A stretch of DNA of 8,721 bases from a bacterium (GTDB taxonomy: Bacteria > Verrucomicrobiota > Verrucomicrobiae > Opitutales > Opitutaceae), in NCBI GenBank assembly GCA_021780625.1, contig JAJXYI010000559.1, positions 1 to 8,721 of the forward strand, in the 5' to 3' direction. The position numbers were made by a program, and so were the translations under genes. The notes under the pieces are model-generated. The model did not search any database and was not told the DNA's origin. It worked only from the letters and a program-made list of their open reading frames with translations. Positions within the stretch are counted from its first letter, which is position 1. Every line of letters starts with the position of its first letter. Shown here piece after piece: positions 1 through 6,080 of the stretch.

Positions 1-570
1 CCGATCGGCCCGGGAGGAGCCAAAGGGGGCCGCATTTCGCGGCGGACGGGAGAGACGCAGGCGCGCCCAGAGCAGGGGCAGGGCGAGGCTGTTCCAGTGC
101 GTGCTCTGGATTCCGCGGAACCCCGCCGCGGAAAGCTCCGCGCGGAGCTCCGCCGCGCCGAAACGTCGGCGGATCCCGCGCGGGGAGTCCGCCTCCGAGG
201 CGAGCCAGCGGTGTGCGGGCACGTTGACCAACGCGAGCCCGCCGGGCCTGAGCGACCCGAAGACGCCCGAGAGCAGCGGGGCGCAGTTGCCGGACGAGGC
301 GGGCGCGGAGCCCACGATCGCCGCATCGAAGGGCGCGCCGCCGGAACCCGGGGCGGACGCGTCGGCGGAGCGCACCCAGCTCCACGCCGGATGCCGCGGC
401 CCGAGCAGCGCCACGGCGTCGCCCTCATCGCCGGAAAGGTCGAGCACGCGCGCGGCGCGCGAGGCCGGCAACGCCCTGCACAGCTCGTGGTCGAGGAGTT
501 CACCGAGAAGGCGTGAGCTCCACAGGGGAGGTCGTGCGGCGGCGGGGGGCCGGTCAGCGTCGGTATTCAC
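1..570 (-). CDS. Class I SAM-dependent methyltransferase, partial (N-terminal 190 residues)
   Basis: The minus strand is open from a GTG at 570-568 to the left edge, so the C-terminus is missing. The reading resembles bacterial class I methyltransferases found in polysaccharide and lipid clusters. Residues 41-51 (RVLDLSGDEGD) sit where motif I (VLDLGCGTG) is expected. Residues 81-86 (FDAAIV) match the post-motif II strand. Residues 107-111 are the LRPGG turn, followed by LALVNVPAHRWL, a basic RRRF at 134-137 and a helix ending in AAGF. This order is typical of the family. Two of the three motif I glycines are replaced (Ser46 and Asp48), so SAM binding may be weak or altered. The start is uncertain: the frame stays open a little upstream and there is no Shine-Dalgarno sequence. 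The nearby ATG at 592-590 is in another frame and stops at once. The gene is divergent from the acylation operon. A glycan or lipid methylation role is inferred from context only, and the substrate is unknown. Confidence 0.8.
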   Translation of the reverse strand, partial: MNTDADRPPAAARPPLWSSRLLGELLDHELCRALPASRAARVLDLSGDEGDAVALLGPRHPAWSWVRSADASAPGSGGAPFDAAIVGSAPASSGNCAPLLSGVFGSLRPGGLALVNVPAHRWLASEADSPRGIRRRFGAAELRAELSAAGFRGIQSTHWNSLALPLLWARLRLSRPPRNAAPFGSSRADR

Positions 571-728
571 GGAAAGTGGGGGGCCACCATGAGACGGTTT
601 TCGGCGGCTGAGAAGCGAGAAAGCGACGGCGTCCTGAAAGGCTCAAACTCTGCTTGCCTCGCCTCCGCCGATCCGGCTGTCTCTGTCCTTTCCCGGCCGG
701 GGCAAGCCCGGCTTTCCGCCGTCGGCGC
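571..728. other. Divergent intergenic region between methyltransferase and MBOAT gene
   Basis: This spacer of about 158 bp separates the two divergent genes and should hold the promoters for both directions, but I could not recognise a convincing -35/-10 pair on either strand. It is slightly less GC-rich than the flanking genes around 600-690. A plus-strand frame opens at the ATG at 589, but its product has no family character and runs into the MBOAT gene in another frame. The MBOAT frame itself is open back to a TTG at 654, but the residues between 654 and 728 are basic and unlike the family, so I treat this stretch as untranslated. Confidence 0.5.
696..715 (+). promoter_or_regulatory. GC-rich hairpin in the leader of the MBOAT operon
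   Basis: A perfect 6-bp inverted repeat, GCCGGG (696-701) and CCCGGC (707-712), encloses a 5-nt loop GCAAG and is followed by TTT (713-715). If the transcript starts upstream, it would form a short stable hairpin 16 nt before the MBOAT start codon. The T run is too short for a convincing intrinsic terminator. It might act as an attenuator or mRNA-stability element, but in such GC-rich DNA a stem of this size can arise by chance. Confidence 0.25.
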
Positions 729-2255
729 ATGCGCTTCAATTCCTACGAATTCATCTTCGTCTTCCTCCCCCTCGCCTGGCTGGGATGGCGCGCGGTGCTG
801 AGATGGGCGGGTCTGCGGGCGGGAGTGGGCTGGATGGCGCTGGCGTCGCTGGTGTTCTATGCCCGGTGGGACTGGCGGTTCGCGCCGCTGCTCGTGCTGT
901 CGCTGATGGTCAACTACGGCCTCGGGCGCCTGATCACGATGACCCGCGGGCGACGACGGACCTGGTATCTCGTGGCCGGACTGATCTGGAATCTGGGCCT
1001 GCTCGGCTATTTCAAGTACTGGGATTTCCTGCTTGGCACGATCAACGCGCTGACCGGCACGGGCCTGCACCTGGAAAAGATCATCCTGCCGCTGGGCATC
1101 TCGTTTTTCACGTTCCAGAAGATCGCCTTCCTCGTGGACGCGTGGCGCGGGCGGGTGAAGGAGGTCCGGTTCATGGACTTCGCGCTGTTCGTGATGTTCT
1201 TCCCGCAACTGATCGCGGGGCCGATCGTACACCACAGCGACTTCATCCCTCAGATCCGCGAGGAGGAGCTGCTCCGCTTCAACGGCCGGCGCTTCTGCCT
1301 GGGCCTGCTGGCCTTCTCGGCGGGCCTGTTCCAGAAATGCATCGTCGCGGACCTGCTTTCGCCGCTGGCCGACAGCGCCTTCGGGCTGACCGCCCAGGGC
1401 ACGCACCTGCGGCTGCTCGAGGGCTGGACGGGGGTGCTCGCGTACACCTTCCAGCTCTTCTACGACTTTGCGGGGTACTCGCACATGGCGATCGGGCTGG
1501 CGCTGATGTTCGGATTCCGGCTGCCGATCAACTTCCTGGCGCCGTACACCTCGCGCAGCCTGGTGGAATTCTGGCATCGCTGGCACATCACGCTCTCCAA
1601 CTTCCTGCGCGACTACCTCTACATTCCGCTCGGAGGAAACCGCACGGGGCACCTCAGGAACCTGTTCATCACGCTCGTGCTGGCGGGGCTGTGGCACGGC
1701 GCGGGCTGGACCTTCGTGCTGTGGGGGGCGTGGCACGGTGTGGCGCTGATCGTGAACCACGTGTGGCGCAAGCGCCGGAAGGCGGGGCCGAACCCCGACC
1801 GGCGGTCCGGCGTCTGGGCGCCCGTGCTGACGCTCGCGGTGGTCGTGTTCGGCTGGGTGCTGTTCCGCGCGCACGACCTGCCGACCGCCTGGCTCTACAT
1901 CCAGAGCATGCTCGGCTGGCACGGCATCACGGTTCCCGTCTCCTGGCAGGACTGGGTCGCGCCGCTTGCCCCGGTGATCCGGGCGCGCGGGCTGTACCCC
2001 AACCTGAGTCCGACGCCGACGGCCCTGATCCTGCTCGTGATCTCGGGTTATCTCGCCCTGCGCGGCCCGAAGCTTCTCGCGTGGCTGGGGCTTTCCGCGG
2101 AGGACGTGACGCCGCCGACCTCCTGGCAGGCGGCCGAACTCGCCCCGAAGGGAACACCGCTGCGGGTGAGCCGTGCATTGATCGGCGGCTTGATGCTCGT
2201 GATCGCGATCGCAGCCCTGGCGCGGTCCGCGCCGTTCCTGTATTTCCAATTCTAG
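729..2255 (+). CDS. MBOAT-family membrane O-acyltransferase (AlgI/DltB-like)
   Basis: This 508-residue polytopic inner-membrane protein has the length and layout of AlgI-type MBOAT proteins, which pass an acyl group (usually acetyl) from a cytoplasmic donor to a periplasmic partner for polysaccharide O-acylation. The N-terminus MRFNSYEFIFVFLPL is the classic family opening and fixes the start at the ATG at 729 rather than the upstream TTG at 654. Further family marks are LGYFKYWDFL (91-101), LPLGISFFTFQ (120-130), FFPQLIAGPI (157-166), FYDFAGYSHMAIGLA (244-258), FWHRWHITLSNFLRDYLYIPLGG (281-303) and LWHGAGWTFVLWGAWHG (321-337). His323 in LWHG is the likely catalytic histidine, and His336 is also conserved in the family. 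The C-terminal PFLYFQF is typical too. No Shine-Dalgarno sequence is visible. It leads the plus-strand operon, with an SGNH partner 25 nt downstream, the usual pairing for such transferases. Acetyl is inferred as the acyl group; the acceptor glycan is unknown. Confidence 0.95.
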   Translation: MRFNSYEFIFVFLPLAWLGWRAVLRWAGLRAGVGWMALASLVFYARWDWRFAPLLVLSLMVNYGLGRLITMTRGRRRTWYLVAGLIWNLGLLGYFKYWDFLLGTINALTGTGLHLEKIILPLGISFFTFQKIAFLVDAWRGRVKEVRFMDFALFVMFFPQLIAGPIVHHSDFIPQIREEELLRFNGRRFCLGLLAFSAGLFQKCIVADLLSPLADSAFGLTAQGTHLRLLEGWTGVLAYTFQLFYDFAGYSHMAIGLALMFGFRLPINFLAPYTSRSLVEFWHRWHITLSNFLRDYLYIPLGGNRTGHLRNLFITLVLAGLWHGAGWTFVLWGAWHGVALIVNHVWRKRRKAGPNPDRRSGVWAPVLTLAVVVFGWVLFRAHDLPTAWLYIQSMLGWHGITVPVSWQDWVAPLAPVIRARGLYPNLSPTPTALILLVISGYLALRGPKLLAWLGLSAEDVTPPTSWQAAELAPKGTPLRVSRALIGGLMLVIAIAALARSAPFLYFQF

Positions 2256-2267
2256 GAGGCGGCCTCC
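2254..2267 (+). promoter_or_regulatory. Distant Shine-Dalgarno core inside a small palindrome
   Basis: AGGAGG (2254-2259) overlaps the MBOAT stop codon. It is a perfect anti-16S match, but it lies 21 nt before the ATG at 2281, too far for ordinary ribosome placement. Positions 2255-2267 form the palindrome GGAGGC-G-GCCTCC, which as RNA would fold into a 5-bp stem with a 3-nt loop and bury the purine tract. No in-frame start codon lies closer to AGGAGG. Either this is a chance G-rich stretch, or the hairpin controls translation of the downstream SGNH gene. Confidence 0.3.
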
Positions 2268-2280
2268 CGCCGCGCCCGTC

Positions 2281-3402
2281 ATGTCCGTCCGCCGATTTCT
2301 CGCGCTCTTCCTTCTCGCCGGAGTGGCGATCGCGCTCCTCATCAAGGGTGCCGTGGCCCTGATCGCGCTGCGCCCGGTGTCGATGACGCACGAGATCGAG
2401 CAGAAGATGGCGGCCAACATCGCCTCGGGCCGCCTTGCCATCCCGCCGCAGACCTTCGACGAGCGCGCCCTGCGCTGGCAGACGATCGCCGACCTCAGGC
2501 ACAGTCCTGACATGGTCGTGGTCGGCTCGAGTCACGGCCTGCGTGTCACCGGTGCGATGTTCAACGAGCCGGACCTGCAGAACCTGTCCGTGACGGGCGG
2601 CATGATGCCGGATGGCTGGGTGACGACCTACCTGCTCGACCGGGCGGGCATCCGGCCCCGGATCTGGGTGATTTTCGTGGAGCCGTGGTTTTTCGACGTG
2701 CACGCGGACATCAGCCTGTGGCAGCAGCGCGGCGCGGACGCGGCGGCGTTCGAGCGGCGTCTCGCGGCGATGACCTCCCCCGCCCTCCCGCCCGTGTACG
2801 CCCCGCGCCTCAAACCAAAGCCCACGCCGGGCCTTTTTTCGCCGCTGACGATCTCGCCGGTGATCGACTGGCTCGATGAGGCGATCCGCGGATTCCGCTA
2901 CGACCCGAATCTGCCGCCCGGCGAGAAGCTCCACGGCCTGGTGCTGCGCGGCGACGGATCGTTTTTCCAGACCTGGGAGGCGACTGAGCCCGATACCGGC
3001 TCCACGCAGCTGGCGCTCCGGCAGTTCGCGATGGACGCCGATCGGTATCGCTACGGCAACTACCCCGTCGAGGACCCCGTGCTCTGGGCGTATTTCACGC
3101 GCTGGCTCGACTTTTGCCGCAGCCGGGGCCGCGAGGTCTGGCTGGTGATCCCCCCATTTCATCCCGCCATCTACCGGGACATCGTGTCGACCCCCGGCAA
3201 CCAGCTGGCGTCGATCGAAGCGAAGACGAGGGCCCTGGCCGCGCGCGAGGGATACACGGTGATCGGCTCCTACAACCCGGCGCCGCTGGGCCTGACCGCC
3301 CGCGATTTTGAGGACGGGGACCACCTCAACGACGTGGGGCTGGCGCATCTGTTCGCGCCAGTGGCGTTTCCGAAGAAATCCGCCGCGGGAACCGCACGAT
3401 GA
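2281..3402 (+). CDS. SGNH-fold acyltransferase partner of MBOAT, copy 1 (AlgJ/AlgX/DltD-like)
   Basis: This 373-residue protein has one N-terminal hydrophobic segment (about residues 5-30, after MSVRR) and otherwise reads as a soluble domain, so a periplasmic domain anchored in the inner membrane is expected. VVVGSSHGL (79-87) is the nucleophile strand and turn; by analogy with GDS, Ser84 is the likely nucleophile. DGDHLND (345-351) gives the Asp345/His348 DxxH pair of SGNH enzymes. In between, LQNLSVTGG (99-107) and WVIFVEPWFFD (129-139) recall the DltD/AlgX type of fold, and PPFHPAIY (291-298) is shared with the second copy. The family takes acyl groups delivered by MBOAT proteins and esterifies glycans. 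It follows the MBOAT gene by 25 nt and overlaps the next gene by 4 nt (ATGA), suggesting coupled translation. No GxND block was found. It is clearly homologous to the gene at 4944-6080. The fold and partnership are well supported; acceptor and acyl specificity are not. Confidence 0.85.
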   Translation: MSVRRFLALFLLAGVAIALLIKGAVALIALRPVSMTHEIEQKMAANIASGRLAIPPQTFDERALRWQTIADLRHSPDMVVVGSSHGLRVTGAMFNEPDLQNLSVTGGMMPDGWVTTYLLDRAGIRPRIWVIFVEPWFFDVHADISLWQQRGADAAAFERRLAAMTSPALPPVYAPRLKPKPTPGLFSPLTISPVIDWLDEAIRGFRYDPNLPPGEKLHGLVLRGDGSFFQTWEATEPDTGSTQLALRQFAMDADRYRYGNYPVEDPVLWAYFTRWLDFCRSRGREVWLVIPPFHPAIYRDIVSTPGNQLASIEAKTRALAAREGYTVIGSYNPAPLGLTARDFEDGDHLNDVGLAHLFAPVAFPKKSAAGTAR

Positions 3403-4889
3403 GCCAGGAGCCGCCATCCTCCCAGGCGCCCGGCGCGAACCCGGCGGCAAGGCCCGTGTCCCCGGCGTTCGTGGCCCTCGTGGCGCTCGCGCTGCTGGCG
3501 TTCTACTCGGTCATCACCCAGCGCGGAGTCGGGGCGTGCGACTGGTACGGCTACTATCAGGAGGGCCTCCTGTTCCGTCAGGGCAGGGTCACGCTTTCCA
3601 CGCCCCTGCCCGCCGCCGAATTTCCGGCCCAGGCTCCGCTCGGCTTCATCGTCCACGACGGCCGCACGGTGCCGCAATACACGCCGGGCTACCCGCTGCT
3701 GCTCGCGCTGGCGGGGCTGGCGGGGCTCCAATTCTACGTGACGCCGCTGGTCGGCGTGCTGTCGTTCCTGCTGATGTTCCGCATCGTCCGGCGGCGGACG
3801 GATCCGCGGACGGGGTTCCTGTTCGGGTTTCTCTGGGCGATGACGCCGATCGTCGCATGGGGATCGACTCAGCTCATGAGCGACCTGGTGGCGGCGACGG
3901 CGCTGATGCTGGTTTACGACCTGTGCATGGTCCGCCGGCCGGCCTGGGCGGGGGCGGCACTCGTGCTGGCGGTCGCAGTGAGGCCGACCGACGGCCTGTT
4001 CATCGTGTTTCTCCCGGCGCTTCTCCCGGTCTGGCGCGACCGCATCCGCGCCGCGCTCGGGGCCGCGCTCCCAGCTGCGGCCTATGGCGCGTACAACCTG
4101 GTCAATTTCGGCGCGCCCTGGAGAACTGGATACGCGAACGTGAGCGGAGACCTACTCGCGGCGGTTGTCGGGCAAAATCTGGAGTTTTACGCCGTGCACC
4201 TGCTCGCGGAACTGGGGCCGGTGGCGCTGCTGTTGGCCGGCGCAACCCTGGTGAAGAACCCTCGGAAGTCGTGGCTGCCGACGGCCTGGTTTGCGGCGGT
4301 CGCGGCGTTCTACCTGTTCTGGCGGTATCCGGGAGTCGACAACACGTGGTGGTGGTTCCGCTTCGTGCTGCCCGGCCTGCCCCCGCTGTATCTGCTCGCG
4401 GCCGACGGATACGCATGCATGCGCCGCACGCTCGCCGAAGGGCGTGCCGCGCGATTCGCCCGTCCCGTGAAGGCGACGGTGCTCACCGCCCTGCTGGCGA
4501 TGCCCGTCGTCTCGGTTTTCTTCTGTCACCACGAGCACATCCTCGCGACGACGAAGGGCCTGGAATACCGCGACGTGGTCCTGGCGTCGGAGCGGATGGT
4601 TCCGGCCGGCGCGTGGCTCGGGAGCGTGGAGTTCTCCGGCTCCACCCGCCTGTACACACCCCTTCACTCCTTCATGTCGGCCAACGGAGATGCGCCGAAC
4701 CTGGTGGCGCACCTGACTGCGACGGGGGCTCCGGTTTATCTGCTCGTGGAGCCCTGGAACACGTCGCAAGCGTGGCTGCGGCTCCTGTTCACGCGCTTCC
4801 GAGCCGAGCCTGTGCATCGGTTCCCAATCTGGAATGGAGTGATGCTTTACCGGCTCCGCGCCCACGTCCGGCCGGCTGCTTCGCCTTGA
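3399..4889 (+). CDS. GT-C-type integral-membrane glycosyltransferase (PMT/ArnT-like, GT39/GT83 style)
   Basis: This 496-residue protein has roughly ten hydrophobic segments, beginning at about residue 21 after a Pro/Ala-rich cytoplasmic tail, and a C-terminal soluble part from about 383 onward. The plan matches GT-C glycosyltransferases, which use polyprenyl-phosphate-linked sugars on the outer face of the membrane. The first extramembrane loop contains CDWYGYYQEG (47-56), where the family usually has its catalytic Asp, here probably Asp48. QYTPGYPLLLAL (93-104) is the familiar proline-glycine entry to the next helix. AVRPTDGL (193-200) and the segment RFVLPGLPPLYLLAADG (321-337) also fit the family. 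Its ATG overlaps the stop of SGNH copy 1 (ATGA, 3399-3402), pointing to translational coupling. It may add a sugar branch to the polymer being acylated, or act as a ligase-like enzyme; the sequence does not tell which. The GT-C assignment rests on topology and loop motifs, since I recognise no specific ortholog. Confidence 0.75.
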   Translation: MSQEPPSSQAPGANPAARPVSPAFVALVALALLAFYSVITQRGVGACDWYGYYQEGLLFRQGRVTLSTPLPAAEFPAQAPLGFIVHDGRTVPQYTPGYPLLLALAGLAGLQFYVTPLVGVLSFLLMFRIVRRRTDPRTGFLFGFLWAMTPIVAWGSTQLMSDLVAATALMLVYDLCMVRRPAWAGAALVLAVAVRPTDGLFIVFLPALLPVWRDRIRAALGAALPAAAYGAYNLVNFGAPWRTGYANVSGDLLAAVVGQNLEFYAVHLLAELGPVALLLAGATLVKNPRKSWLPTAWFAAVAAFYLFWRYPGVDNTWWWFRFVLPGLPPLYLLAADGYACMRRTLAEGRAARFARPVKATVLTALLAMPVVSVFFCHHEHILATTKGLEYRDVVLASERMVPAGAWLGSVEFSGSTRLYTPLHSFMSANGDAPNLVAHLTATGAPVYLLVEPWNTSQAWLRLLFTRFRAEPVHRFPIWNGVMLYRLRAHVRPAASP

Positions 4890-4943
4890 AATGTCCGCCT
4901 TGACCTGACGCGATGCGGGTTCGCCTCCTGCAAGACCCAGCCG
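4890..4943. other. Short spacer between GT-C gene and SGNH copy 2
   Basis: This 54-nt gap is the largest inside the plus-strand operon. It has no Shine-Dalgarno sequence near the ATG at 4944, no T-tract terminator and no convincing promoter. The ATG at 4891 opens a frame of only five codons, and the ATG at 4913 is out of frame with the next gene. The genes on either side are most likely co-transcribed. Confidence 0.4.
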
Positions 4944-6080
4944 ATGACCCCGCGCCGATTCCTCAGTCTCTTCGCCCTCGCCGCGCTCATCGCGGCGGCC
5001 GCGCTGCTCGTGTTCAACGCACTGCGCGGGCGCCGCGACGCCGATGAACGAAACATCGTCGAGCGCCTCGTGGCCCGCCAGATCGCCGAGGGACATTCGG
5101 TGATCCCTCCGCCCGGCCTCGACGAGGCGGCCCTGCGGTGGCACGTGGCGCAGGAGCTCACGAAAGCTCCAGCGGTCGGCGTGCTCGGCTCAAGCCACAG
5201 CCTCCACCTCTCGGGCCCCATGCTCGGCGTCCATGGCCTTCAGAACTTCTCGATCAGCGGCGGCGACATGACGGAGCACATCGTCACGACGACCCTGCTC
5301 GAGCGCCGCGGGTTGAGTCCGCGCGTGTGGGTCATCGTGGTCGATCCCTGGTATTTCGACCGGTCGACCGATTTTGGCATGTGGAAACTGCGCGGAGCGG
5401 TGCTCGTGGCTGCCGAGCGGCGCCTCGACCAGGCGGCCAAGCCGCACATTCCCGCGATCTTCGGTCCGCGCTGGCATCCGCCTGCCGAGGCCACGCTTTC
5501 CGAACGTTTCTCGATCACCCCTCTCGTCGACTGGCTTGACGACATCGCTCGCCGCCTCGCCTATCGTCCCACGGTCGTGGATCCCTCCAAGTCCGACCTG
5601 CCCTTTCTCATCCTGCGATCCGACGGCGCGTATCAGGTCACTCCCGATTCGGACCATGCCGGAGATGACTCCACGGAACTCGCGCGGCGGCAGTTCGTGC
5701 AGGACATCGACCGGCACCGGTACGGCAGCTATGAGCGGATCGACGCCGACCTGTGGATGCTCTTCGAGCGGTGGATCGACGCGTGCCAAGCCTCGGGCAG
5801 TCGGGTGATCCTGGTTCTCACGCCGTACCATCCGTCGATCTACCCGAAGATCGTTGCCCGGCCCGACAACCAGCTCCAGAAGATCGAGCGCATGGTCCGC
5901 GCCTTCGCCAGCCGACAACACCTGCCCCTTTTCGGATCGTACGACCCGTCGAAGCTGGGCATGACGGCGGCTGATTTCTTCGACGGAGACCATCTCGACG
6001 ACGCGGGCCTGCGGCGGCTGTGCGCGCCGATGGCGCCCGTCGTGCGGGCGGACCTGGACAAGGAAAAGGCGGCGCGGTGA
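4944..6080 (+). CDS. SGNH-fold acyltransferase partner of MBOAT, copy 2 (paralog of 2281-3402)
   Basis: This 378-residue protein aligns without gaps to copy 1 over its first 150 residues, with about 65 identities by hand count. The openings MTPRRFLSLF and MSVRRFLALF match, which supports the start at 4944. A hydrophobic segment (about 6-28) is followed by a basic stretch (RGRRDADER) and a predicted periplasmic domain. The catalytic elements are kept: VLGSSHSLHLS (80-90) with likely nucleophile Ser84, LQNFSISGG (99-107), WVIVVDPWYFD (129-139), LTPYHPSIY (292-300) and DGDHLDDAG (347-355) with the Asp347/His350 pair. Copy 2 is therefore not a decayed duplicate. The middle (about 161-250) is the most divergent part, and there the acceptor-binding surface could differ. 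It overlaps the following glycosyltransferase by 4 nt, just as copy 1 overlaps the GT-C gene. Probable role: transfer of acyl groups supplied by the single MBOAT to a second site or substrate. A purely structural or non-catalytic role cannot be excluded. Confidence 0.85.
   Translation: MTPRRFLSLFALAALIAAAALLVFNALRGRRDADERNIVERLVARQIAEGHSVIPPPGLDEAALRWHVAQELTKAPAVGVLGSSHSLHLSGPMLGVHGLQNFSISGGDMTEHIVTTTLLERRGLSPRVWVIVVDPWYFDRSTDFGMWKLRGAVLVAAERRLDQAAKPHIPAIFGPRWHPPAEATLSERFSITPLVDWLDDIARRLAYRPTVVDPSKSDLPFLILRSDGAYQVTPDSDHAGDDSTELARRQFVQDIDRHRYGSYERIDADLWMLFERWIDACQASGSRVILVLTPYHPSIYPKIVARPDNQLQKIERMVRAFASRQHLPLFGSYDPSKLGMTAADFFDGDHLDDAGLRRLCAPMAPVVRADLDKEKAAR
6060..6064 (+). promoter_or_regulatory. 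Possible ribosome binding site for the GT4 gene
   Basis: AAGGA at 6060-6064, within the purine-rich run AAGGAAAAGG (6060-6069) at the end of SGNH copy 2, lies 12 nt before the GTG at 6077. The second AAGG (6066-6069) lies 7 nt before it. This is the only start in the window with a purine tract at near-normal spacing. It supports the GTG start at 6077 over the ATG at 6020. Confidence 0.45.

Noticed and set aside
97..592. Two overlapping plus-strand frames at the left end
   Set aside because: They are low-complexity and mutually overlapping; the minus strand gives a coherent methyltransferase over the same bases.
785..2362. 525-codon plus-strand frame overlapping the MBOAT gene
   Set aside because: It is an Arg/Ala/Gly-rich frame-shifted shadow of the MBOAT gene with none of the family features.
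567..2513. 648-codon open frame on the minus strand opposite the MBOAT gene
   Set aside because: It is rich in Arg, Gln, Glu and His with no family motif, and lies antisense to a clearly recognised MBOAT gene. Long shadow frames are expected at this GC content.
1927..3450. 507-codon minus-strand open frame opposite SGNH copy 1
   Set aside because: Its composition is low-complexity Arg/Gly/His and it has no recognisable domain; the plus strand carries GSSH and DGDH motifs that are repeated in a paralog.
3308..4903. 531-codon plus-strand frame overlapping the GT-C gene
   Set aside because: Its product is Arg/Gly/Ala/Pro-rich with no membrane segments or motifs, whereas the frame at 3399-4889 has clear helices and GT-C loop motifs.
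4900..4905. TTGACC as a possible -35 box before SGNH copy 2
   Set aside because: No -10-like AT-rich hexamer follows at 16-18 nt, and the gap is only 54 nt inside an otherwise tightly packed operon.
6020..6076. Upstream ATG start for the GT4 gene
   Set aside because: The 19 extra residues are basic and Gly-rich, unlike the family, and would overlap SGNH copy 2 by 61 nt. The GTG at 6077 gives the typical N-terminus and has a purine-rich tract upstream.
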